Below, one piece after another: positions 50,933 through 60,978 of a stretch of DNA of 64,000 nucleotides. The position numbers were made by a program, and so were the translations under genes. Under the pieces are notes generated by a model. The model was not told the origin of the DNA. It saw only the letters and a program-made list of their open reading frames with translations, and ran no database searches. The stretch is taken from positions 143,536-207,535 of the forward strand of contig VZRR01010831.1 in the NCBI GenBank assembly GCA_013398015.1, written 5' to 3'. Position 1 is the stretch's first letter, and each line of letters begins with the position of its first letter. This DNA is from Oreocharis arfaki (taxonomy: Eukaryota > Chordata > Aves > Passeriformes > Paramythiidae).

Positions 50933-52899
50933 CTGATTTATCTTTCGTGGGCAACTTTTTCAGGTAATCAGAAAAAACAGTGTTGTGGAATAACAGAGCT
51001 GAGAGGCTGAGGTTTAAAAATCTCTTGACATTTTGGGGTTTTTCTGCTTCTTCAGTTTCCTAGCTGGGTGGCTGGCAGGCTTTCTTGCTCTGCTGAGAGG
51101 CTCACTCTGGCAGTAGGGTTCGCTCACTCACTCACCACAAGAAGATCTCATGCACATGAACACCCAAAGGGTGAGATCCTGTCCCAGAAGGGTGTCCTGG
51201 CTGTTCCCTGCATCCAAATGAAAGATCTTTCAAGCTCTGGCTTGCACGAGTTGCAGAGCCTTCATCTGGGATGTGGGAAAGATGACAGAGAAGTCACCAG
51301 ACTGTGAGACTCAAAACGTAGATGCTCTAAAATATACTCTGGTGGAATTTTGTGGCACATCTTGCCACTAAATTATTTTCACTGAACATTTTGATTTATT
51401 TTGCTTTCATTTTTGCGTGGAAGAGATGATTTTTAAAAAAATTTGTCTCTTTCCTGCCCGGGTGCAATGACAGGGATGCTTGGCTTTGCTGTTGTTTATT
51501 TGTTAATCTCTCTTGCCGCATTAGGATGTGAAGTTGGTGGCCACCAGGACTCTCTCAGAAGGATTAGGTCAACTGCAGCATTTGGAGACAAGCCCCAAAC
51601 TGAAACCTGTTAGATCTCAGCTGATAAGTCCTTGAAAATAATGGCTCTGCTTACAGAAAAAGTGATAATTTTATAAACCAGTTAAAAGAAAAGCTATACA
51701 AATACTGATGAATTATGTTTTTCAGAACTCTGAGACACATCTAATTATCTTTATTTCTCTTGCTCATAAAATATTTTTGAGAGAAAAACAAATCTGAGGC
51801 TCTTCTCTCACATCTGTCCCACTGCTTTTGGTGTTCTTGCAGTGTGTTCCTCATGATAGGAATGGGTGGAATTGGGTTTTTGGGTACAAGAAGAACAGGT
51901 GCATTTTTTGTCCAGAGGTTCACAATTATCTTGGGTTTTTTGTTTGTTTTTTTGACCACAAACAGCTCATTCCCTTTCAGCTGATAAAAGGCTCCCATCA
52001 CTCCCATTTATTGCATCTGTGCACTCCACCGGAACCCACAGCTCTCGCCCTGCCTTGTGAGTTCTGCTTCTCTTTATGGTTTCACCTGAGGACCTTTTCT
52101 TTTAATTGTGGAAGCCTGCTTTGATTTAATGGAAGTTTCTGTCCTCTGAGAATGATAACGTAACGCTGAGTGCTTTTTTTCCGCAGTGATTATTATTTGT
52201 GGGCAAAACCAACTGCATACTTAATTATCCTCATTAGTGGTTCTGATTTTGAAACTGATTCAAGTGAGTAACCCTTTGGAATAAAAGGTTGAGCGCTGGC
52301 ACATTGAATCAGAGTAGCAATTTGAAAAAGCATCATTTTTTGTTGGGTTTTTTGGTGGACACATAGCAGATTTATTCTGTTGAGCCCTAAAATAGAGGCC
52401 ACCCTTGCACAAGACACAACATGGGAAGTGTTCTGCATTGTGAGATTTTTATACTGTGGGGAGAATTGTGCTCTCCTTTGTTGACTTGACTTAAAACTGT
52501 TGTGAGTGGTGGTGCTTAATTGGCGTTTTTGTAATTGTATTAGTTTAATATCTTCATCTCTTTGTTAATTATATTTGCAATATCAAATAATTTCGGGCAA
52601 TCAATTTAATTTTGTTTTCCACGCTAAAGTTATTTTGATTTTGGCATTCTCTCATAATTCTTCTTTAGGGGTGCTTTCGCTTTTCTTCATTTTATTAATT
52701 CCTTTTTGGTAAGACTTTGGGAGTCTGGTCAGAGCATCTTTATCCAGTGCTGTTTTCCCATTCTTGAAGTTACTTATTTTGCCTCCACCTGAAACTTATT
52801 CCTCGTGTGAGTCGTGTTTTACCCTCCTTCTCCTCACACAGTGAAGAATGTTCAACCCCCATCAATTCAGAGGAACAAAAGAAATTCCTGTCGAGAGGC
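50933..52899 (+). other. Intron, nothing recognised
   Basis: Single-copy AT-rich sequence with no exon, transposon or RNA gene that I can support. Confidence 0.55.
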
Positions 52900-53165
52900 A
52901 GAATCAAAGCCAAAGCTGTAAAAGTACATTAGCTTTACCCTTGCTCTAATAAAATTTATAATATTTATCAACCTTGTGTGTTAGTCATTAGATAAAACCC
53001 CTAGAGGGAGACACGATCACAGATGGATTATTGTAATGCCTCATCACTCTGATCTTTCCACAATAGCTGCTGTAATTTCTCTAGGTCACTTTGCATAGCC
53101 TGTTACTGGATAATTGAGTAGTGATAATAACATTCTTGTTTGTAAGTGTCTAATCAGGTTTTGAT
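52900..53165 (+). other. Candidate conserved noncoding element
   Basis: Single-copy sequence with many homeodomain-like cores: ACATTAGCTTTACCC, GTTAGTCATTAGATAAAACC, GATGGATTATTGTAATGCC, GATAATTGAGTAGTGATAAT. It lies just upstream of the poly-T tract and the 111-base gap. Regulatory function is a guess from motif density. Confidence 0.28.
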
Positions 53166-53243
53166 TCTTTTCAAATAAGGGCTTTTTTTTTTAGTTCATC
53201 AAGGGGAGATGTATTGGAGGAAAAAAGGGCCAATTTAGCCTCC

Positions 53244-53260
53244 TTTTTTTTTTTTTTTTT
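53244..53260 (+). repeat. Poly-T tract (T17)
   Basis: A run of seventeen T, just before the 111-base gap. It may have contributed to the assembly break. Confidence 0.9.
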
Positions 53261-53271
53261 AATTCCCTTTT

Positions 53272-53382
53272 NNNNNNNNNNNNNNNNNNNNNNNNNNNNN
53301 NNNNNNNNNNNNNNNNNNNNNNNNNNNNNNNNNNNNNNNNNNNNNNNNNNNNNNNNNNNNNNNNNNNNNNNNNNNNNNNNNN
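53272..53382. other. Assembly gap (111 N)
   Basis: Unknown sequence. The left flank has a T run at 53244-53260 and the right flank starts CCTCCCACCCACCCAGAC, which is G-run-rich on the minus strand. Confidence 0.99.
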
Positions 53383-53898
53383 CCTCCCACCCACCCAGAC
53401 TCTCTCTCCCTGTATTCTACATTGAGTAATCAGCATATCTGTGATTGCATTTGTAATGTTTCTACTGCTGGTTTGAAAGGCACAGCAACGCATTCAGAAA
53501 TGTTTCATTTATCAGTTCTCTGCCTGTGTGTGTTTATGCAAAAAAGATTATCTTAGCACACTGTATTGTTTGGATGTCAACAGGGTAATTAACCTGTGGT
53601 ATGATCCTGGTAATTCAGTTTCCTTAAATATAATTTATTGTTTAGATGTCTTCAGCCATTTTCCCACGAAAGTTGGTTTGGGTTTTATTTTTTTTTGCCT
53701 GCTTTTTAGATTAATTTCATGAAATTATCTTACAAGATATTTTTCTTTACAGTGAAAAATCAATGTTTTATTTTCCTTTGTTACAGAGGATTTCAGTATT
53801 TTTCACTGACTATATGAAGAATGGGGCCTAAATTCACATATTTTAAAATTTCTCAATTGTTTTGCTGTAATTGAGTCTTTTGCTCTCTTTAGGTCTCT

Positions 53899-54668
53899 CA
53901 CAGCCAGATGTTTTTAATGACTGTGGTGACAATGAGGTTTTCTTGCCTGCTTCTTACTCTGATTTCAGGCCAGTGAAAAAGGAGCTGTCTGGCTGATAGC
54001 AGAACTTTCAAGAGAGATGAGATCCTGGGGAGTTCCTTGAGTCTAAACATCCTTCTGGCTTCCCCCTGTCTTGTTACCTTTTCCTTCTGTTTTGCCAAAT
54101 AATCTCTTTTATGCCTCTCTTCCCTGCCCTCTTTTGGGGATGAAAGGGCACATCTGGTGTGACTTTTGGGGATGATCCTGTGCAGGACCAGGAGCTGGAC
54201 TTGATGATCCTCGTGGGTCCCTTCCAACTCAGGATATTCTGTGACCTTTGTCTTTTTTTGCCCTGATCTGCTATTGCTTTTTACGCGCCACCTCCGGCAC
54301 CAAAATGAAAGAAAATCACCAAAATAAAAGAAAATCACCAAAATCCCCACCCTGTTTTTGAACTTTCTGAAGCTTGCAGATGCATTTAGGAATTGCTGCT
54401 GTCAGGACAGGCAAAGGCTGTGACATTTTTAGGCTCATGCCTGTCCCAGACAGGCTGAACTCACAGTACAAGGGTCTATAAATGTGGACAGCAAACATCC
54501 ACCCAGAAACTAAAAATATTGGGGCGCCTTTGCTAAACTTCTGCAGTTAACTCAGATGTCCAAGAAAGCTGGAAAGTTGTCCTAATCTCTCTTTGTGTGC
54601 CGGAGATGACAGACTGAGTGAAGTGAGTGATTTGCCCCGTCAAAGCAGGGTCTCAGCTGAGCTTAGGC
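53899..54668 (+). repeat. 770-bp tandem duplicate, copy A
   Basis: The unit runs from CACAGCCAGATG to GAGCTTAGGC and is repeated immediately after a single N at 54669. Copy A differs from copy B at two sites only: A versus G in CACAGCC(A/G)GATG near the start, and C versus T at 54601 versus 55372. Both are transitions, giving 99.7% identity. The unit contains a CR1 relic and a short internal tandem (AAAGAAAATCACCAAAAT twice, 54308-54344). The lone N and allele-like divergence suggest an assembly artefact. Confidence 0.97.
54178..54246 (+). mobile_element. CR1 LINE relic, 3' end (first copy of the duplication)
   Basis: The text CAGGACCAGGAGCTGGACTT, then GATGATCCTCGTGGGTCCCT and TCCAACTCAGGATATTCTGT, is a CR1 3' terminus of an older subfamily. 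It lies inside the 770-bp duplicated unit and so appears twice. Confidence 0.75.
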
Positions 54669-54669
54669 N
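54669..54669. other. Single-base assembly gap (N)
   Basis: One N sits exactly at the junction of the two 770-bp copies. This is the signature of a join made by an assembler or gap filler. Confidence 0.97.
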
Positions 54670-55439
54670 CACAGCCGGATGTTTTTAATGACTGTGGTGA
54701 CAATGAGGTTTTCTTGCCTGCTTCTTACTCTGATTTCAGGCCAGTGAAAAAGGAGCTGTCTGGCTGATAGCAGAACTTTCAAGAGAGATGAGATCCTGGG
54801 GAGTTCCTTGAGTCTAAACATCCTTCTGGCTTCCCCCTGTCTTGTTACCTTTTCCTTCTGTTTTGCCAAATAATCTCTTTTATGCCTCTCTTCCCTGCCC
54901 TCTTTTGGGGATGAAAGGGCACATCTGGTGTGACTTTTGGGGATGATCCTGTGCAGGACCAGGAGCTGGACTTGATGATCCTCGTGGGTCCCTTCCAACT
55001 CAGGATATTCTGTGACCTTTGTCTTTTTTTGCCCTGATCTGCTATTGCTTTTTACGCGCCACCTCCGGCACCAAAATGAAAGAAAATCACCAAAATAAAA
55101 GAAAATCACCAAAATCCCCACCCTGTTTTTGAACTTTCTGAAGCTTGCAGATGCATTTAGGAATTGCTGCTGTCAGGACAGGCAAAGGCTGTGACATTTT
55201 TAGGCTCATGCCTGTCCCAGACAGGCTGAACTCACAGTACAAGGGTCTATAAATGTGGACAGCAAACATCCACCCAGAAACTAAAAATATTGGGGCGCCT
55301 TTGCTAAACTTCTGCAGTTAACTCAGATGTCCAAGAAAGCTGGAAAGTTGTCCTAATCTCTCTTTGTGTGCTGGAGATGACAGACTGAGTGAAGTGAGTG
55401 ATTTGCCCCGTCAAAGCAGGGTCTCAGCTGAGCTTAGGC
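54670..55439 (+). repeat. 770-bp tandem duplicate, copy B
   Basis: This is the second copy, of identical length and in direct orientation. Sequence after it (TGTGTTTTTCCTACATTACC) is single-copy, as is the sequence before copy A. A 150-codon open frame on the minus strand occurs in both copies only because they are duplicates. It has no recognisable domain. Confidence 0.97.
54949..55017 (+). mobile_element. CR1 LINE relic, 3' end (second copy of the duplication)
   Basis: This is the exact counterpart of the fragment at 54178-54246, offset by 771 bases. It is a by-product of the duplication, not an independent insertion. Confidence 0.75.
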
Positions 55440-58400
55440 TGTGTTTTTCCTACATTACCTGTGCAGAAGGCTCAAAAAACTGCTCTCCTACCCAAGGCAC
55501 GATGCCTGGGGTCTTTCAGGAAAAGACTTCTGCCAGAAGGCACACAGGATATTGATGTTTCATTGTTTTTCTTTAACTTTGATTAGAGCTTGATGAGCTG
55601 ATAAGAATACAGAGGTTCTTGGTCCTTAAACTGCTTGAGGGAATGTGGCTCATGCTGCTTGGTGTCTGTTTTATGTGGCTGAGAAGATACCCGCAAAAAA
55701 ATTTTCCAAATGTCAGCTTTCTCTGGAATGTGTCGTCCCATCATGGTGCAAAGCCGTCCCAGGGGTCTGCCAGTCCAAATTCAGCACCAGGGCCTTAGAT
55801 TTTATTAAATACTGTCCTTTTTTTCCTTTCCTTTTTTTTTCCCCCTTTATTTTTTTTTTAATTCTCCTTAGGTTTGCTTCTATGTTTCTTGTGTTTGCAC
55901 AGCTGCATTTAAAAGCAAGAAACTACTACATTTTAAGATGGCACCTCATACAGTCCAATAAATTTGAAGAAAATACTTGATTGTTGCCCAGTTCATCAAT
56001 CACAACATCACTGGGGAGAGAAGGAGAAGGAACATTGATGTCCAAGGCTGTTGCAAACCTGAAGTTCCACTGTAACACAGTTCAGGCTGTTTCTATAAAC
56101 CTACTGTAGTGCAGGAGTGCAGTCAACTGCTTAATTACATAATTTATCTTTTCTGCTTTGATTTTTATTTTATCTAAATAATCTCAGTGGTCTCTTGGCT
56201 CCCGACTTTCACTTTGATTCATATCTTTTAATTTATCTATATAAATATTTCATGCTGGATTTGATTAATCAAATGGATGAGAACTATTTTTTCCCTTAGT
56301 TTGAAATTGTTATTCATTTAAGACCAAATTTTCCACCTGCAAAGGCATTACAGGAACATCACTCAGCCCTTGAAAAGGGTAGGGAAGGTGAATTGAATAA
56401 AATTATCCATTAATTGTTCAGAGGCATTTTATTTGTATTTTTGAGTATGCTGACTAGTCTCTTGCTCAAAAATATTTCAGGTCTTTCAAGAACTGAAGAG
56501 AAAAGTGGGTCTTTCATTGCAGAATATGGGAAGAGGGCTTCGGAAGAACATGAGGCCCAAAAAGATAATTTCAAAATCACAGAGGTGTTATTTAAACTTA
56601 CTGAAAGATGAAAGAGCACATGATGAAAAGGAATTATGTACAGCACCAAGCCTCTGCGTTGCATTCTGGCACTGAGTTGAACAGATACGAAGTTTTCTTC
56701 TGTTCCATGCAAACTCCAAGAAAGTTTTCACTTTTGGTATCTTTAGGGTAAAAGTTCTTGCACATGAAGCAATCTGAAGGGGGAACATGGTGGAGGAAGG
56801 GAAGAGGACAGATGGTTTCCTGGTTTGCTTTTGCATTTCTTCTCTCATCTCTTCGTTGGTGCTGATCCCTCCTCGTCACCAGATCCCACATGGGGCAGGC
56901 CCAGGCCTGATCCAGTACTGCAATTTAAACGTAGGATCTTCTCTCTCACATCTCGGTGACACCCCCTTGTGCCCAGTAAAAGGGAGGATTGAGAAACAGC
57001 AGTTTCAGCCTGGTTTGCCTTGTGAAGCCTTGACAAATCCCACCCTCACAGGCAGGAATAGCACAAGAGGTGTTGGCTAGGTGCTTATGGAAGACCTTCA
57101 AGTGCCCAGCATGCACTCAGGTAGGAGCTGGAGACCTGGAGGAGTGATCTGCCAGAAGAGAGAAAAGATCATCTCTGTAAAAACAAAAAAAAAGACTCAA
57201 TTCTTAGCTGTGCCAATAGCTCCAGATGTTGGAAATGCGAAACCCAGCCTAGAGCTTCACACCTGTGCGTCCATCCTGGTTACACCTGCCCAGGCTGGCT
57301 GGCACTGCTCAGTCTCCCTTGCAGGGGGACATCAGCTCGCAGCCCCACTGACCAGCTTGTTGTAAAGAATCAGTTTAGCTGACAAGAGATCTCTCCAATG
57401 CCAGCAGAAATTTTGCATCTGGCTCATGTACTGAGCACTTTGCCAAGCACAGCTTAGCAGAGTTGTCTCCCCTGAAAATCAGGAGAAATTTCCTTGGCTG
57501 TAACGCTTTGTCAGTTCCCCTTATCGCTTCAAGTAGTTGAGAGTAAGGAATGTTGATGGAACTTGCAAAAAATTTATCCACCTCCCTTCTCCCTCACTCT
57601 CTCCCCTCTGTTTTTCCCTCCCCACTCCCTCTCTTCCCATTCTTGTGTAAGTTAGATCCTGGTATCTATTGAGCCTGAGACTCCAGCTTCTTGTCCTTTG
57701 ATGTGATAAACTGTTGGTGTGCTCCTTTAACCGCTCAGCCGAGGGCACAAATCTCTGCCTTCTTGCCCCGAAGTACTTGCAGGTGCAGATTGTTTGTCAC
57801 CTCTTCATTCCAGCTGGGGCACCTGAGCGCTGCTGAGGTGCAGCCTCCCTCTTGTTTCCCTCAAGAATTATTGGTTTAGCAATAAATAACTCTTATTCAG
57901 GAGGAATCTTTGCTTTTTCTTCCCTTTCACTGTGAAGAGATGTCATCTCTGTCCAGACCAAGTGCAGGTACTCAGCTGCAAGAGTTTTCAGTTCTGCCTT
58001 GGATATTATTTTCTCTTCTATGATTGCCTATATTTTTTTTTCATTCTTCAGGTATTTCTCTTTGCTGTTTTATTTCCACAACTTTCATCTGTTTCCCCTA
58101 CCACTCTCCCTTGCAACTCTTAATCCGAGTTGCTTCTGCTTCCTCAAAAATACAGTGTATAGTTGGATCATGTGCTATCATTAAGAAACACGTCATTAAT
58201 TACACATCTTCTTTGACTTGTCTCAGATTCAATCAGGTTCCAATAAAATATTTGTTCTGTCATTCAGCTAATCCCTTTCTTCCCATGGAACGTTGAAAAG
58301 AAATATAAATTTTAATAAGAACCTCTGAAATCCCATTTTTGTCATTGGATGTCTCCAAGTAGCTTAAACAGTGAATTCCACCACAAAAAGCATCTGGACT

Positions 58401-60530
58401 GTCAGCACGGTGTGTAAGTGTGTGTATTACAGCACTGTGATTATTTTCTAGGGATCTTGGTGTGTTTGTGGCTGCCATTAAGATGAATGCGTAGCAGATG
58501 CTGGTTTAAAATGAAGCACTATTGTACAGGCTGATGGATGGAAAGTTTGTCAAAAGTAGTGAAAGCTTCTACAGGGGATACAAAGCAGCTGGAAAAATTC
58601 ATTGTTATGTGCTGCTAGTATGAGTCTCCAGTTCAGCTGTGCTGCGTTTGATTGGGGAGTTAGATTCTATGGAAGTGTCAAACAGAGATCCCAATATTCT
58701 CTATTTTTATGGCATTTGTAATTTGGTATTTACCTCTTTGTTCTTGGCCAGGAAATCTACTGGTTTTGCTTGAATATCTGCTAAGAAGCAGCACAGCACA
58801 ATAAAAGCTGGCAAATGTGAGCTGTGTTTATTACTTCTACGTGAATGTCTTGTTGGCCAATGGAAATTTAAATGGCCTGTTGATTATTTCATTTGTATTG
58901 CACAGAAAAGCTTGTACAGCAGATGAACAATGCCAAATTGTTTTTTTTTTTCCAGTTCTCTATTATGTTACCAACAATACTGTTCTCTGCTTCAAAGTAC
59001 AACTATAATTAGAAATGTGATTATGTAAAAGTGGCACCATCTTATTCAGTCCTTCTGAATGAGGATTCAGCTTCTTCCTGTGCTTAGTCCCATTGTGCCT
59101 ATTTTTGCTTTCCAGCTGCCTGAGCTCCTCTTGGGATTGCACCAACTAGGTGGAACTTTTCTTGCAGGGGACTTTGTTCTGTGCTGGCACCTGCCTCATC
59201 TAAATGCAGGAGCTCAGCTCCAGAGCTGAAATTTCTCCTCTCCGAGTCTCCAAGTGCCTTTCAACCTTCTCTGTGCCACTCATTTATCTCTCTGTGTCCT
59301 GCATGCCAGACATCTTTCTCAGCTGGGGAGGGCTTCTCTTTTAATTTCCAGGGATTTCCAGAGCCAGTTTTGCTCTCTTCTTTTTCGCTCCTGATGATAT
59401 TTAGAATGAACATCTTCCCACCCTGTATCTTTGCAAGATACCAAAAGAGAGAAGGAAAAAATAGTCTATTTTGTGCTCCAAAATACCATAAGATGCAGTG
59501 GCAGAGGTAGATGAGGCACTTCATGGCTTAGCATTGGGATTGCAAGTTCTGCAGGATAATAAAATCCAACTTGTGCAAGTTAAGGCTACCCTGAAACCTC
59601 ATCACTGCTCACTGGGATCTCCTCCACTGTGGTCACCTTTTCAAAAGCTGACCCCTTACCAGCTTTAGAAAATCCTGCCAGAATCTGCTGCATTCAAGAT
59701 GTAATGAAATATCTAAGTCTCTGTGCTTGTGTCAAGCACATCTGGGAAGTTTTTTGTTTTACAAGTGAGTACTATATGCAAATATAAAGCAGATTGGTGG
59801 TATCAGAATATATCCTACCATTTACTGGAAAACAAAACTCGTGTGCTAGGCTTATCAGCTCTCCAACAGGGCAGGTTAGGAAGGTACTTTAGAGGAAATG
59901 TTGGGGAACATTTAAATCACCTGGAGCCTTCAATCCCTCCAGTGAGAGCTCAATAGCCCATGGCAGAAGTGGCTAATCTGGTGCTCTAATATTAACTTTT
60001 TCCAGTGATACAGAATCTTCAGTTAAAGGTTGGGAGTGGGACTATACTCACCTGGATGGCAGAACCAAGATTATCATAGGCACCTAGGTTTATAGGTCTT
60101 TGCTAGAAAGACCTGACCAAATGATACAAAGCATTTATTAAGCTGTATCTGTATTAAGCATAGATATGTATCACTATTAAGGAGTTACGGGGAATTTTTT
60201 CACTGTTTGCTCAGTTCTTTTTATTACTTCATAAATCATTTTTGCGATGGAAAGACTGTAAAAATAAATTTAGGGATGCTAACGGAAACTGCCCGTGTTC
60301 CAGGCAGAAAATTTGTCAGTGGCAATTTCATAAAAGCAGATTACTGATAGATCTTTGCGGGCTGTACGCAGAGTGCTGCCTCGGCAAGTGCAGAAGTGAG
60401 CGGGTCTGAATCAGTTTGCACCGAAAGGGGTTTCTCCTTTTACTTTTGGGTGTGAATCCCTCACTGTGTTTAACCTGGAGATACTCTCTTTGAACACGAG
60501 GAGCATTTTATTAGAGCTGGCTTGAGCACC
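55440..60530 (+). other. Intron between the duplication and exon 2, nothing recognised
   Basis: About 5 kb with T-rich tracts near 55815-55860. No CR1 copy, RNA gene or additional exon is evident. The sequence becomes more CpG-rich only just before exon 2. Confidence 0.55.
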
Positions 60531-60835
60531 CGGATGCTTTGGTTACCTTCCCTGGGCGCCGCGTTTGATTTGGTGGCGGCGTCGAACCCTTCTGCGCGCG
60601 GCTGAAATTTCTCGGGTGTTCAAGGTCTGCTCTTTTTTCCTTTCTGTCTTGCAGTTTTCAGTGAAGAGCTACACGCCAGTCTCTACTTCGTCAATGCATC
60701 TCTGCAAGAGGTAGTGTTTGCTAGCACCACAGGGACACTGGTACCCTGTCCAGCAGCGGGGATCCCCCCGGTGACGCTCAGATGGTACCTAGCGACGGGC
60801 GAGGAGATCTACGATGTCCCAGGGATCCGCCACGT
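60531..60835 (+). promoter_or_regulatory. CpG-dense patch covering the exon 2 boundary
   Basis: I count 11 CpGs in 60531-60614, including GGGCGCCGCG, GGCGGCGTCG and TGCGCGCGGC, and about 11 more in the first 180 bases of exon 2. The surrounding intron is CpG-poor. It could be a small CpG island or an exon-linked methylation feature. Promoter function is only a possibility, because exon 2 has no in-frame ATG. Confidence 0.35.
60631..60654 (+). promoter_or_regulatory. DSCAM: 3' splice acceptor of DSCAM exon 2
   Basis: A nearly uninterrupted pyrimidine tract (TCTTTTTTCC then TTTCTGTCTT) leads to GCAG at 60651-60654. The exon starts at 60655 with TTTTCAGTGAA, whose first two bases complete a codon begun in the previous exon; G plus TT would give Val. 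The reading frame continues open upstream only to a TGA at 60603-60605 and has no ATG there, which supports this boundary. Confidence 0.93.
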
Positions 60836-60972
60836 CCACCCCAATGGCACTCTCCAAATCTTCCCCTTCCCTCCTTCAAGCTTTAATAACTTAATCCATG
60901 ATAACACTTACTATTGCACAGCTGAAAATCCTTCAGGGAAAATCAGGAGTCAGGATGTTCACATTAAGGCTG
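60655..60972 (+). CDS. DSCAM: DSCAM internal exon (exon 2), first Ig domain, partial gene
   Basis: DSCAM is a single-pass neuronal cell-surface receptor of the Ig superfamily (ten Ig domains, six fibronectin III domains) that mediates homophilic recognition, neurite self-avoidance and netrin response. This exon encodes 105 complete codons plus split codons at each end. The peptide begins FSEELHASLYFVNAS and ends QDVHIKA. Counting F as residue 1, the Ig core is Cys31 (60747-60749), Trp43 (60783-60785) and Cys87 in TYYC (60915-60917). N-glycosylation sequons are NAS at 13 and NGT at 63. The motifs VPCPAAG, RWYLATGEE and CTAENPSGK match vertebrate DSCAM as I recall it, and fit DSCAM better than DSCAML1. 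Both flanking introns are phase 1, typical of exons encoding Ig domains. The peptide has no methionine, so translation must start in an upstream exon. The segment has no stop or frameshift. The exon number comes from known gene structure, not from this window. Confidence 0.96.
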
Positions 60973-60978
60973 GTAAGT
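60973..60978 (+). promoter_or_regulatory. DSCAM: 5' splice donor of DSCAM exon 2
   Basis: The exon ends in GCT G at 60969-60972 and is followed by GTAAGT, a full consensus donor. The last exonic base is codon position 1, so the intron is phase 1, matching the phase at the acceptor. An Ig exon with phase 1 at both ends is expected in this family. Confidence 0.93.

Larger units (their letters stand above)
1..60654 (+). other. DSCAM: DSCAM intron 1, 3' part (inferred)
   Basis: Everything upstream of exon 2 lacks any other exon I can recognise. Vertebrate DSCAM has an extremely long first intron between the signal-peptide exon and the first Ig exon, so this 60.6 kb is best read as its 3' part. 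It carries CR1 fragments on both strands, simple repeats, two large gaps and a 770-bp duplication. Unrecognised noncoding transcripts within it cannot be excluded from sequence alone. Confidence 0.8.

Noticed and set aside
53898..55121. The same 150-codon minus-strand frame appearing twice, suggestive of a gene pair
   Set aside because: It is one noncoding stretch, containing a CR1 relic, seen twice because of the 770-bp duplication.
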